Below are positions 23,709 through 33,410 of a stretch of 64,000 bases of DNA, piece after piece. Position 1 is the first letter of the stretch. The number at the start of each line of letters is the position of its first letter. A program made the position numbers and the translations under genes. The notes beneath the pieces are model-generated. The model was not told the DNA's origin and did not search any database. It was given only the letters and a program-made list of their open reading frames with translations. Source of the stretch: Nannocystis pusilla (GTDB taxonomy: Bacteria > Myxococcota_A > Polyangia > Nannocystales > Nannocystaceae); assembly GCF_020073745.1 (NCBI RefSeq), contig NZ_JAIRAU010000001.1:682001-746000 (forward strand), in the 5' to 3' direction.

Positions 23709-26045
23709 ATGCCCGCCCCCGAGCTCGCGCTGTGCCCGGCGGCGGTGGTCCGGGTGGCCGCGTTCCCGCTGAGCCGCGTGCAGGCGCTGGCCGAGCCGGA
23801 GCTGGCGGCGCGGGCCCGCGAGGCTAGCCCGAAGGACATGTCCGGGTGGACATCCTACTGCGAGGTTTACGCGGCGGCGGTCGAGCGCACGCGGGCGACG
23901 CTGTGGGCCGGCACCGCCGACGACCCGGCGTTCATGCGCGCGCTGACCCTCGGCAACCCGGAGCTGGCGCGCAGCGTGGCCGGCACGGCCCGGGCGCCGC
24001 GGAGCAAGCGGGTCCGCCACCGCGAGACCTCGCTGTACCGCCATCTGGCGCGCGCGGTCGCCCGGCCCGAGCCGAACGGGATGTGGGCCGGGGTCGCGCT
24101 CGCGCGGGTGGGCGAGGGCGAGGGCGTGACCTGCGAGCCGGCCGCGGCCCGCTGCGCCTTCGCCCCCGACCTCGGGGTGTTCGCGGCGATGCTCGCCGCC
24201 CTGGCCGCGCGCCCGGACTACCGCGCGCGCGCCCGCTTCAAGCTCAACCCGACGCTCCGGGTCGACGCCGGGGGGGTGGCCTTCCGCCTGCCGCACGACG
24301 CCGGGCTGCGCCGGGTCCCGCCGGCGCCGGCGCTGACGCGGGCGATCGCCGCGCTGCGGGCCGCGGCCGCGACCGTCAGCTGCGACGAGGCCGCGGCCGT
24401 GCTCGCGGCGGCCGGCTTCCCGGCGCCGGCGCGCGCCGGGGTGGTCGACCTGCTCGTCGCCCAGGGCGTGCTCGTCGGCGGCCTGCGCTTCCCGACCCGC
24501 TTCACCTCGCCGTGGGACGCGCTCGAGCAGGCCGCGGGCGCGCTCTCGCCCGGCGAGGCCGCGCCATGGCGCGCCGCCGCGCGCGACCTGCAGGCGCAGT
24601 GCGACGCGCTGAGCGAGAGCGCCCTCGGCATGACGCCCGCCGCGCTGGCGGAGGCGCTGGCGGGCGCGGACGCGCGCGTGGCCGCGCTCGCCGAGGCGCT
24701 CGGGCTGGGCGACATCGAGCGCCCGCGCGCCGCCCTGCGCTGCGACACCACGGCGCCGCTCGCCATCGCGCTCGGGCGCGACGTGGCGGCGACGATCGGC
24801 GCCGCCGCGGCCGAGCTGTCGGCCTTCACCGCCGGGCTCGGCATGGGCGGCGCGCTCGGCCCCGCGCTCGTCGACCGCTGGCTCGGCGGCGCCGGCCGCG
24901 ACCTCGCCGGCTTCGAGCCGCCGGCGCTGCTGCGCGACCAGGTCACGCTCGCCACCTGGGAGGGTCTCGGGGAGGAGCTCGGCCCGGAGCTGGCCGCGCG
25001 CGCGGCCGCCTGGGCCGATCGCCTCACCGGGACCGACGCCGAGGAGCTGGTCACGCCGGCGCTGCCGCCCGGCGGCGGCGACACGCCGCTCGGGTGCCTG
25101 CTGTTCACGATCGGCCGCGCGCCGACGATCGCTGGCGGTTCGCGGTCCGGCGAGCGCATCGACGCCGGCCGGCTCGTCCTGCGCGGCCTCGTGCGCGACG
25201 CCACCCCCGCGTTCGCCCGCTGCGCCGGGCTGCTCGAGCCGAGCGGCGGCGCGGTCACGCGGTGGTTGTGCGCCCAGTACGAGCGGGTCGCTGCGGTCAC
25301 CGGCGTCGACCAGGCCGCTCTCGGCTTCGCCCACGCCTGTCCCAACGTACAGGCGAGCCCGCGCTTCGTGCCGCACCTCGTCGACGTGTGGGCGGCCGAG
25401 AGCGAGGCCGTCGACCTGCGCGGCGCGAGGGTCGAGCGCGACGTACGGACCGGCGCGCCGGTGTGCGTCGTGCCCGGGCGGGCGCGGCCGCTGGCGATCC
25501 ACAGCTTCACCGCAGCGCAGCCGCCGGACGACCCGTGCCAGTACCTGCTGCTGGTCTCGTCGATGCGCACGCCGCCGCAGATCCCCCGCGGCGATCGGCT
25601 CGGCTTCCGCGCCGAGGTCGAGTCGCGGCGGCACAGCCCGCGCGTGCGCCTGCCCTGCGGCGCGGTCGTCCGCACGCGCCGCAGCGTGCTCGTCGGCGAC
25701 GACCTGCGCGCGCTCGTCGGCGCCGCGCCCGGGCCCGCGCGGTTCGCCGTGTGGCAGCGGCTGGCGCGTGAGCGCGGCTGGCCCGAGTTGGTCCTGGTCC
25801 ACCGCGACGGCGAGCCGCCGCTGCTGGTCCCGCGCGACGCCCCGCTGGCCGTCGAGGCCATGTCCGAAGGAGCAGGTGGGGTCACCTGCATCACCGTCGA
25901 GGAGTTCATCGATGACGCCTGGATCTCCACCGCCTGCGGCGAACGCCACGTCGCCGAGCTCGCATTGTCCGTGGTGCGCCCCGCGCTGCTCGAGCGACTC
26001 GGAGCCGCGGTGGCTGCAGGTCAACGTCTCGCTGACTGCGCGTGA
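23709..26045 (+). CDS. LanB-type dehydratase, glutamylation (N-terminal) part
   Basis: 778 residues. A Lant_dehydr_N-type region shows RETSLYRHLARAVARPEPNGMWAGVAL (about residues 105-131), equivalent to the 'SLxRYLxRxxxRPTPFGLFAG' hallmark of LanB. Late in the protein are VVPGRARPLAIHSF and TCITVEEFIDDAWIS...HVAELALSVVRPALLE, which is where full-length LanBs pass into the elimination domain. LanB transfers glutamate from Glu-tRNA to Ser/Thr, then eliminates it to leave dehydro-residues. The frame then ends in a short, unconvincing tail (GAAVAAGQRLADCA) while the elimination domain continues in the +1 frame. Two 6-4-6 elements lie inside (23838-23853, 25860-25875). Confidence 0.86.
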   Translation: MPAPELALCPAAVVRVAAFPLSRVQALAEPELAARAREASPKDMSGWTSYCEVYAAAVERTRATLWAGTADDPAFMRALTLGNPELARSVAGTARAPRSKRVRHRETSLYRHLARAVARPEPNGMWAGVALARVGEGEGVTCEPAAARCAFAPDLGVFAAMLAALAARPDYRARARFKLNPTLRVDAGGVAFRLPHDAGLRRVPPAPALTRAIAALRAAAATVSCDEAAAVLAAAGFPAPARAGVVDLLVAQGVLVGGLRFPTRFTSPWDALEQAAGALSPGEAAPWRAAARDLQAQCDALSESALGMTPAALAEALAGADARVAALAEALGLGDIERPRAALRCDTTAPLAIALGRDVAATIGAAAAELSAFTAGLGMGGALGPALVDRWLGGAGRDLAGFEPPALLRDQVTLATWEGLGEELGPELAARAAAWADRLTGTDAEELVTPALPPGGGDTPLGCLLFTIGRAPTIAGGSRSGERIDAGRLVLRGLVRDATPAFARCAGLLEPSGGAVTRWLCAQYERVAAVTGVDQAALGFAHACPNVQASPRFVPHLVDVWAAESEAVDLRGARVERDVRTGAPVCVVPGRARPLAIHSFTAAQPPDDPCQYLLLVSSMRTPPQIPRGDRLGFRAEVESRRHSPRVRLPCGAVVRTRRSVLVGDDLRALVGAAPGPARFAVWQRLARERGWPELVLVHRDGEPPLLVPRDAPLAVEAMSEGAGGVTCITVEEFIDDAWISTACGERHVAELALSVVRPALLERLGAAVAAGQRLADCA

Positions 26046-26817
26046 CGGCAGCTGGCGGCCCTCGGAGCGGGCGCTCATGCGCCGCATCGACCGCGCCGAG
26101 CCGCTGCTGCGGGGCGCGGGGACCGACTCGCTGTGGTTCGTGCGCAAGCCGCCGGGCCTGCGCCTGCGCCTCGGCGGGCCGCTCGGGCCGCGGCTGAAGC
26201 CTGTCCTCGAGGACATCCTCGTCGGCGCGCGCGACGACGGCGACGTCGCCGAGTGGTTCTACAGCGCCTACGAGCCCGAGACCTACGACCTCGGCGGCCC
26301 GGGCGCGACCGCGGCGGCGCACCGCTACTTCGACGCCGACACCCGGCTGTACCTCGCGCGCGAGCGGCTGCTCGTGATCGGCGGGGTCGCCCTCAGCCCG
26401 GCGACCCAGTGCCTGGCGGTGCTCGCCGATCTGTTCGCGCGCTGCACCGGCGATCACGGCGAGGCGTGGGACGTGTGGTGCAACCTCGAGAAGCTGTACG
26501 CCGACGTCGAGGCGCCGGCGCTGACGCTCTCGCCGGTGTCGCTGGCGGGGCTGCGGCGGCGGGCCGGCACCGCCGAGGCGCACCTCCTGAGCGCGCACGA
26601 GGCGGCCAACATCGCCTATGCCGCCGAGCTCGACGGCCTGTGGCGGCGCGGCGAGCTGCTGTGGGGCCGCCGGGCGATCTTGCCGGCGATCGCCGCCTTC
26701 GTGTGGAACCGCCACGCCGTGCCCGCCGCCACCATCGCCGCCTGCGTGCGCGCCATGGTGGTCGCCCACAACCCCAAGCGGGGCCTCGTCGGCCTCGCCC
26801 CCGACCCGGTCCGGTGA
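25912..26817 (+). CDS. LanB elimination domain (thiopeptide-type/SpaB_C), in +1 frame
   Basis: Homology begins at about 26005: PRWLQVNVSLTARDG matches the opening strand of SpaB_C domains ('GSEWLYLKLY'), followed by DSLWFVRKPPGLRLRLGG, WFYSAYEPETYDLGGPGATAAAHRYF and AFVWNRHAVPA. The domain eliminates glutamate. The only in-frame ATG before it, at 25912, would add ~30 residues that look like a shadow of the upstream frame; the next ATG (26077) would delete the first strand. This suggests that the two parts were one ~1035-residue LanB, joined by a frameshift (mutational, programmed or a sequence error) near 25995-26005. Alternatively it is a split LanB using a rare start. Confidence 0.82.
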   Translation: MTPGSPPPAANATSPSSHCPWCAPRCSSDSEPRWLQVNVSLTARDGSWRPSERALMRRIDRAEPLLRGAGTDSLWFVRKPPGLRLRLGGPLGPRLKPVLEDILVGARDDGDVAEWFYSAYEPETYDLGGPGATAAAHRYFDADTRLYLARERLLVIGGVALSPATQCLAVLADLFARCTGDHGEAWDVWCNLEKLYADVEAPALTLSPVSLAGLRRRAGTAEAHLLSAHEAANIAYAAELDGLWRRGELLWGRRAILPAIAAFVWNRHAVPAATIAACVRAMVVAHNPKRGLVGLAPDPVR

Positions 26818-26822
26818 GTGCC

Positions 26823-28943
26823 ATGTCCGTCGCCGTCCCCTTCATCCCCCAGACCACCGCCGCCGACTGCGGCGCCGCCTGCCTGGCGATGGTGCTCGCG
26901 TTCCACGGGCGCAAGGTCGGGCGGGACAATGTCCATATGGCGCTCGGGACAGGTCGAGACGGTGCCTCGGCGCTGGCGGTCCTCCGCGCCGCCGAGCAGT
27001 ACGGCCTGGTCGGCCGCGGCGTCCGCCTGCCCGCCGCCGCCGCCGCCAAGCTGGCCCCGGCCAGCGTGCTGCACTGGGAGGGGAAGCACTTCGTCGTGCT
27101 CGAGCGGGCCGAGGCCGGCCGGGTCGTGCTCGTCGACCCCGCACGCGGGCGCTGCGCGCTCGACGCCGCCGCGTTCGCCCGCGGCTTCTCCGGGCTCGCG
27201 CTCGAGCTGTCCCCGGGGCCAGATTTCACCCTCGCCCCGGTGCGCCCGCCGTCGCCGACGTGGGCGGCGCTGCGCGGCTCGCTGCGCGCGAGCGGCGTGC
27301 TCGGGCGGCTCGCGCTGGCCTCGGGCGGCCTGGCCGCGCTGTCGCTGGCCGGGCCGCTGTTGATCTCCCACCTCGTCGCGCGCGCCGGCGCCGGCGACCC
27401 GGGGCTCGGCGCGTGGGGCCTGGTCGTGCTGCTGTTCGCGTTCGGCCAGCTCGTCAGCTTCGTCGCCCGCGAGCGCCTGCTGTCGCGCCTGCGCCTGCAC
27501 CTCGACCGCGAGCTCGCGCGCGGCCTGTTCGCCCACCTCGTGCGCCTGCCGTGGGGCTTCTTCGCCCTGCGCCCGAGCAGCGACCTCGCGCTGCGGTTCG
27601 CCGCGCTGGTCCCGGTGCGCCAGCTGCTCGCCGCCGTCGCCGCCGCGCTGCTGACCGACGGCGCGCTCGTGATCCTCTACCTCGCCGTCCTGTCCTTTTG
27701 GTCATGGCCGATGGCCCTGGCGGCGATCGCCCTGTCGCTCGTGCAGGTGCTCGTGGCCGTGCGCGCGCGGGCCCTCGGCGAGCGCCTGTCGGCGCGCCAG
27801 ATCGCCAGCCAGGCCCAGGCCCAGGGCTACCAGTGGCGCGCGCTCGCGGCCCTGCCTGCCCTCAAGGCCATGGGCAGCGAGGGCGTCGCGCTCGGCCGCT
27901 GGCACCAGCTCCACGCCGAGGCCCACGCCGCCGAGGCCGAGCGCGACCGCCACGGCGCCGGCGTCGACGGCGTGCTGCACGCCTTGCGCGTCGCCACCCC
28001 GCTGCTGCTGGTGTGGTTCGGCGCGACCCAGGTCGCGAGCGGGGCGCTCGAGCTGGGGCCGATGCTCGGCAGCACCTACCTGGCGATGAGCTTCCTCGCC
28101 CCGATCGGCAGCCTCGTCGCCTCGCTCGGCCGGCTGCCGCAGATCGCCGGGCACATCGAGCGCATCGACGACGTCCTGCGCGCTGCGCCCGAGGTCGCGC
28201 CCGCCGGGGCGCACGCGCCCGCCACGATCGCCGGCGCGATCGCCCTCGACAACGTCAGCTTCGCCTACGACGCCCACAGCCCCGCGGTCGTGCGCGACGT
28301 GAGCCTGTCCTTGCGGCCAGGCGAGCGCCTGTGCCTGGTCGGTCGCAGCGGCGCCGGCAAGTCGAGCCTGGCCGCGCTGCTGCTCGGCCTCGTGCGCCCG
28401 ACGTCGGGGGCGATCGCCGTCGACGGCGTGCCGCTCGAGCGCCTCGACCTCGACGCACTGCGCCGCTGCACCGGCGTCGTCACCCAGAGCGCGGCCCTGC
28501 TCGACGGCACGATCCGCGACAACATCGTCCTCGGCGCGCCCGGGGCCGACGAGGTCGACATCATCGCCGCCGCCCAGGTCGCAGCCGTGCACGACGACAT
28601 CCTCGCCATGCCGATGGGCTACGCCACCGTGCTCGTCGACGGCGGCGCCAACCTCTCGGGCGGCCAGCGCCAGCGGATCGCCCTCGCGCGCGCGCTGGTC
28701 CGCCGCCCGAGCCTGCTGCTGCTCGACGAGGCGACCTCGGCGCTCGACCCCGCGACCGAGGCCGAGGTGCTCGGCAACCTGGCCAACCTCGGCTGCACCA
28801 CGATCATGATCGCCCACCGCCCGAGCGTCGCCGCGATGTGCGACCGCGTCGCGGTGCTCGAGCGCGGGCGGCTCGTCGAGCTCGGGGCGCCGGCCGAGCT
28901 GCTGGCGCGCGACGGGGCGTACCGGGCGCTCATGCGGGTGTGA
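26823..28943 (+). CDS. Peptidase-containing ABC exporter (C39 peptidase, GG-leader)
   Basis: 706 residues. Residues 1-125 are a C39 peptidase: FIPQTTAADCGAACLAMV (Gln10 oxyanion, Cys16 nucleophile) and KHFVVLERAEAGRVVLVDPARG (His89, Asp105), i.e. a complete catalytic set. Residues ~150-440 are an ABC transmembrane domain. The ATPase has VGRSGAGKSS (~505), LSGGQRQRIALARAL (~610), LLLLDEATSALDP and the H-loop MIAHRPS. Such proteins cut after GG and export the core, which fits the FGG of both precursors. ATG 26823 lies 5 bases after the LanB stop. It is complete, so the locus is likely functional at the export step. Confidence 0.93.
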   Translation: MSVAVPFIPQTTAADCGAACLAMVLAFHGRKVGRDNVHMALGTGRDGASALAVLRAAEQYGLVGRGVRLPAAAAAKLAPASVLHWEGKHFVVLERAEAGRVVLVDPARGRCALDAAAFARGFSGLALELSPGPDFTLAPVRPPSPTWAALRGSLRASGVLGRLALASGGLAALSLAGPLLISHLVARAGAGDPGLGAWGLVVLLFAFGQLVSFVARERLLSRLRLHLDRELARGLFAHLVRLPWGFFALRPSSDLALRFAALVPVRQLLAAVAAALLTDGALVILYLAVLSFWSWPMALAAIALSLVQVLVAVRARALGERLSARQIASQAQAQGYQWRALAALPALKAMGSEGVALGRWHQLHAEAHAAEAERDRHGAGVDGVLHALRVATPLLLVWFGATQVASGALELGPMLGSTYLAMSFLAPIGSLVASLGRLPQIAGHIERIDDVLRAAPEVAPAGAHAPATIAGAIALDNVSFAYDAHSPAVVRDVSLSLRPGERLCLVGRSGAGKSSLAALLLGLVRPTSGAIAVDGVPLERLDLDALRRCTGVVTQSAALLDGTIRDNIVLGAPGADEVDIIAAAQVAAVHDDILAMPMGYATVLVDGGANLSGGQRQRIALARALVRRPSLLLLDEATSALDPATEAEVLGNLANLGCTTIMIAHRPSVAAMCDRVAVLERGRLVELGAPAELLARDGAYRALMRV

Positions 28944-28967
28944 GGCGAGATGTGAGGTTATCCAAGC

Positions 28968-28989
28968 GACATGTCGAAAGAGACATGTC
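28968..28989. repeat. Palindromic element GACATGTC x2
   Basis: GACATGTC-gaaaga-GACATGTC, each half itself a palindrome, 25 bases after the exporter stop. It could form a hairpin and serve as the 3' terminator of the RiPP operon. It is a larger member of the dispersed family. Confidence 0.7.
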
Positions 28990-29025
28990 CTTTGAATAAC
29001 ACCTCGACGGCCGCCCGCGGCGAGG

Positions 29026-29325
29026 TCATCGGCCGCGGAGCGCTCGCTCGCGGCGGATCAGGTAGGCGAGCGGCCCGAGCGAGCCGAACGCCAGCGTGAC
29101 CGCCAGGTAGGGCACGACGCCGAGCCCGTGCTTGCGCGCGTCGACCAGCATCCAGCTCATGATCATCAGCAGCGCGAGCGTCAGGTCGACGCCGGTGAGG
29201 ATCCCCGGCCACGTCGAGAACAGCTCGACGAACATGCCGACGTAGCCGTGGTTGGCGACCACGTAGGCGCTGAGGGCGAGGAAGTCGAGGGCGAGGACGG
29301 CGAGGACGATCTGGCGGGTGTTCAT
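29026..29325 (-). CDS. DUF2834-like small membrane protein
   Basis: 99 residues with three hydrophobic segments: LAVLALDFLALSAYVVANHG, LTLALLMIMSWMLVDARKHG and LAVTLAFGSLGPLAYLIRRE. The order 'W..vD..l.L.l...W...DAR..G...yl..Tl.fGSlGPL.YL.R' matches the DUF2834 family as I recall it. These are inner-membrane proteins of unknown role. It is convergent with the RiPP exporter. The ATG at 29325 is preceded, on its strand, by AAAGGA. Confidence 0.75.
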   Translation of the reverse strand: MNTRQIVLAVLALDFLALSAYVVANHGYVGMFVELFSTWPGILTGVDLTLALLMIMSWMLVDARKHGLGVVPYLAVTLAFGSLGPLAYLIRRERALRGR

Positions 29326-29421
29326 GCGATGATTTCCTTTCGTGCCGGTCCATGAGCAACCGGCGTGCCAGCGCCGATACGGCGGCGCGGCGCGGCTCAG
29401 GGGCCGTCGCGCCGCGGTCGA

Positions 29422-29456
29422 CGTTGCAGCGCTGCAACACGCGTTGCGGCGCTGCA
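29422..29456. promoter_or_regulatory. Tandem palindromes GTTGCAGC-GCTGCAAC
   Basis: A perfect 16-bp palindrome (29422-29437) is followed, 20 bases from its start, by a near copy GTTGCGGCGCTGCAC (29442-29456), and then by GGTGCAAC. One helical-turn-multiple spacing suggests two dimers bound side by side. It lies between the DUF2834 gene and the histidine kinase gene, about 250 bases before the kinase start. Otherwise 29326-29707 holds no gene. Confidence 0.5.
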
Positions 29457-29707
29457 CCCTCGCGGTGCAACCCGCCCCCACCGCGGTGTGTCGATCGCGC
29501 TCGGTGGCGCGGACGAGTTCGCGGCCGGGCGAGCCCGTGTCGCTCGCGCGAGCCTTTGCCGGTGCAGGAGCTCGCCCCCTCGCGCGGACTCGGCGCCTGG
29601 ACGCCGCTGGCACGCCGCGTGCTCGAGCGACCCGCGTGATCGTCCGGCCCCGACTCGCCTATAGTCGCCTCCGCGCCCTCCAGCTCGAGCCGATCGGAGC
29701 CGACCCC

Positions 29708-30630
29708 GTGCCCTCAGCGTCGCCCTCGCCACCGTCCACGCGCCGCGCCTGGTATGGCGCAGTCCTCGGCTTCGGCGCCGGGCTGTTCGACTTCCTGCTC
29801 CTGCGCCTCGTCGGCGTCGACGTCTCGCCCGTCGTCGTCGGCTTCTTCGCCGTCACCTTCGCCGGCTTCGGCTACGCCATCGGCCTCCTGCTCGACGCCC
29901 GCGACCGCCTGCGGGCCAGCGCGGCCGCCCTCGAGGACAGCCACCGGCGCGCCGCCCACAGCGAGAAGCTGGCGGCGATCGGTCGCCTCGCCGCCGGCGT
30001 CGCCCACGAGGTCCGCAACCCGCTCGGCGTGATCCGTTCGTCCGCCGCGCTTGTCCTCGAGGACATGCCTGAGGGGACAGACAATCACCGGGCCGCGCGC
30101 TTCATCGTCGAGGAGGTCGACCGCCTCAACGCCGTGGTCACCGCGCTCCTCGACTACGCGCGGCCGCTGGCGCCGCGGCGGCAGCCGGTCGAGCTCGTCG
30201 ACCTCGTCGCCGCCGTCGAGCCGCTGGTGCGCGACGCCCTGCGGCCCAAGCGCGGCCGCCTCGCGGCCGCCGGGGGCGACGGCTCGGCGCTGCGCGGCGA
30301 CCCCGACCTGCTGGCGCAGCTGGTCTACGGGCTCGCGCTCAACGCCGCCGAGGCGATCGGCGACGGCGGCTGCATCGAGCTGCGGCTGCGCCGGCGCGGC
30401 GACGCGGTCGAGTTGCTGGTGCGCGACGACGGCCCCGGCGTCACCCCCGAGCACGCCGCGCGGCTGTTCGAGCCCTTCTTCACCACCAAGAGGACCGGCA
30501 CCGGCCTCGGCCTGGCCACCGCCGCGCGGATCGCCGAGGCCCACGGCGGCGCGCTCGAGCTGGTCCCGGGCGGCGGCCTCGGCCCCGACGGCCGCGGCGC
30601 CTGCTTCTGCGTGCGCCTGCCGGAGGCCGC

Positions 30631-30634
<4 letters not shown>
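29708..30634 (+). CDS. Sensor histidine kinase
   Basis: 308 residues. The chosen start is GTG at 29708 (GGAG about nine bases upstream). Two transmembrane helices ([40 protein letters not shown]) flank a very short periplasmic loop. Then come HisKA with [21 protein letters not shown] (phosphorylated His in the H-box) and HATPase_c with [10 protein letters not shown] (N-box), [27 protein letters not shown] and a final [11 protein letters not shown]. The lack of a sensory domain suggests it senses the membrane or a partner protein. It overlaps the response regulator by four bases (ATGA). Confidence 0.93.
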
Positions 30635-31992
<1,358 letters not shown>

Positions 31993-32086
31993 GCGATCGC
32001 CTCGGGGTTCGCCGTTCGTTCGCTCGCTCGACGCGGACGGACGTCGGTGCACACTTGCCGACCTCTGACCTCTGGAGGAACGAGTC

Positions 32087-32419
32087 ATGTCGACGCTCGC
32101 CGCGCTTCTTTGCACCCAGACGATCCTGCTCACCGCGCCGGCGGTGACGACGCCCGCGCCCGACGGTGCGGACGTGGCCGGCGAGCTCCGCATGCGCGAG
32201 GGCTGGTGCGCCGCCCCGTCGTACGCCGGCCCGTGGTACTGCCTCGCGCGCTGCACCGAGTCCACCGTGTTCTATGTGGCCGACGAGGAGCCGCTCGTCC
32301 TCACCGGCGACTGGGAGGCCATGCAGGCCGACTGTTACTCGACGGCGAGGGAATTCTGCAGCTCGGCGCTCATGCAATACCTCGATCGGTCGTGCCTCGG
32401 CGGGGCCGTCGGGGACTGA
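32087..32419 (+). CDS. Small exported protein with six or more Cys
   Basis: 110 residues. N-terminal hydrophobic stretch LAALLCTQTILLTAPAVTTP serves as a signal peptide. The mature part has Cys residues spaced for disulphides (GWCAAP, WYCLARC, DCYSTAREFC, SCLGG). A good ribosome-binding site (GGAGG, about 10 bases before the ATG at 32087) supports it as real. I do not recognise a family. It lies downstream of the NtrC regulator on the same strand, and could be a target. The 275-base gap to the next gene (32420-32693) holds nothing I recognise. Confidence 0.7.
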   Translation: MSTLAALLCTQTILLTAPAVTTPAPDGADVAGELRMREGWCAAPSYAGPWYCLARCTESTVFYVADEEPLVLTGDWEAMQADCYSTAREFCSSALMQYLDRSCLGGAVGD

Positions 32420-32693
32420 GCGGCCCGGGCGACGGGGGCCGCGGCGGCAGCGAGCGGGTGAACGTCGCTCGCTCACGTCGCATACGCGGCGCGCGATTCG
32501 TGGTCACGGCGTTTCGTGTGATCGCCGATTGATCACCGGTTCTCAGCATTCACCGTTCGTACTTTGTCCCGTCGACAATCACCAGAGCGCGCGCAGCGGC
32601 GCGCCGGGCGATAACTCCCGTTGATCGGGGCCTTCGCGTTTGGAAGCATCCGGGGCCGCCGTACTCCCTGCGGCGCGAAAGGACCCCCTAGCG

Positions 32694-33380
32694 ATGCCGT
32701 CCCTCAATCAATTCGCGTACATCCCCGGCAGCACGAACTATCAGTTCGGGCACAACTCGATCCCCAACATCGCCATCACCGGCGCGCCGGCCGACGCCAA
32801 CCTGGCCCGCTGGGCGATGCTGCACGACAACGCGGCCTATCGGCTGTATTGCTTCAAGGGCAGCAGCCGCGACGCGATCTACCAGTTCGGCTTCAACGGC
32901 TCGACCTACGCGTTCGGCCACAACTCGATACCCGAGCTGCGGCTCGAGGGTTTCCCGGCCGACGTCGACCCGAGCAGCTTCTCGATGTTGCACGACGGCG
33001 CCGACTACCGGCTGTACATGCGCCGCCTCGGGTTCCGCCAGACGCTGTACCAGGCCGCGTGGGTCCCGGGCACCAACGTCTACCGCTTCGGCCACAACTC
33101 GATCCCGCAGATCCCCGTGCTCGAGTTCCCGCTCGACACCGACTGGTCGCGCTGGGGCATGCTGCACGACGGCGCCAACTACCGCTTCTACGCGTTCAAG
33201 CTCGGCAGCAACACGCAGCTCTACCAGGGCGCGTTCAACCGCGCGAGCACCAGCTACCAGTTCGGCTTCGACTCGATCCGCGAGCTGACCCTCGTCGGCA
33301 CCCCGTCGAACAGCGACACCGGCAGCTTCGCCATGCTGCACGACAACAGCGCCTATCGCTTCTACTTCCAGACCCGCTGA
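32694..33380 (+). CDS. Four-repeat aromatic protein (YQFGHNSIP repeats), function unknown
   Basis: 228 residues without a signal peptide, four and a half tandem repeats of about 55 residues. Each runs Y-x-FG-x-NSIP-x(2)-x-L-x-G-x-P-x-D ... MLHDGA-x-YRLY ... LYQ-x-AW/AF. Examples: YQFGHNSIPNIAITGAP, YAFGHNSIPELRLEGFP, YRFGHNSIPQIPVLEFP and YQFGFDSIRELTLVGTP. Each half-repeat is strand-rich, so a beta-propeller or beta-prism fold is likely. AAAGGA lies about ten bases before the ATG at 32694. I do not know a name for this family. Lectin-like or ligand-binding behaviour is only a guess. Confidence 0.75.
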   Translation: MPSLNQFAYIPGSTNYQFGHNSIPNIAITGAPADANLARWAMLHDNAAYRLYCFKGSSRDAIYQFGFNGSTYAFGHNSIPELRLEGFPADVDPSSFSMLHDGADYRLYMRRLGFRQTLYQAAWVPGTNVYRFGHNSIPQIPVLEFPLDTDWSRWGMLHDGANYRFYAFKLGSNTQLYQGAFNRASTSYQFGFDSIRELTLVGTPSNSDTGSFAMLHDNSAYRFYFQTR

Positions 33381-33410
33381 GCCGCCGCGCGTGCTACCCT
33401 GGTCGCCGGC

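Noticed and set aside
23709..26817. PEARL-type peptide aminoacyl-tRNA ligase (LanB relative adding amino acids to the C-terminus)
   Set aside because: PEARLs lack the elimination domain, which is present here; still an alternative if the elimination part proves non-functional.
26921..26955. A 6-4-6 palindrome in the C39 domain (ATGTCC-atat-GG, then GGGACAGGT)
   Set aside because: Arms do not pair in the 6-4-6 geometry; kept out of the list of family members.
20970..28943. A LanC cyclase or a radical-SAM enzyme in the RiPP locus
   Set aside because: No zinc-site LanC motifs and no CxxxCxxC motif seen in any reading frame with protein-like sequence.
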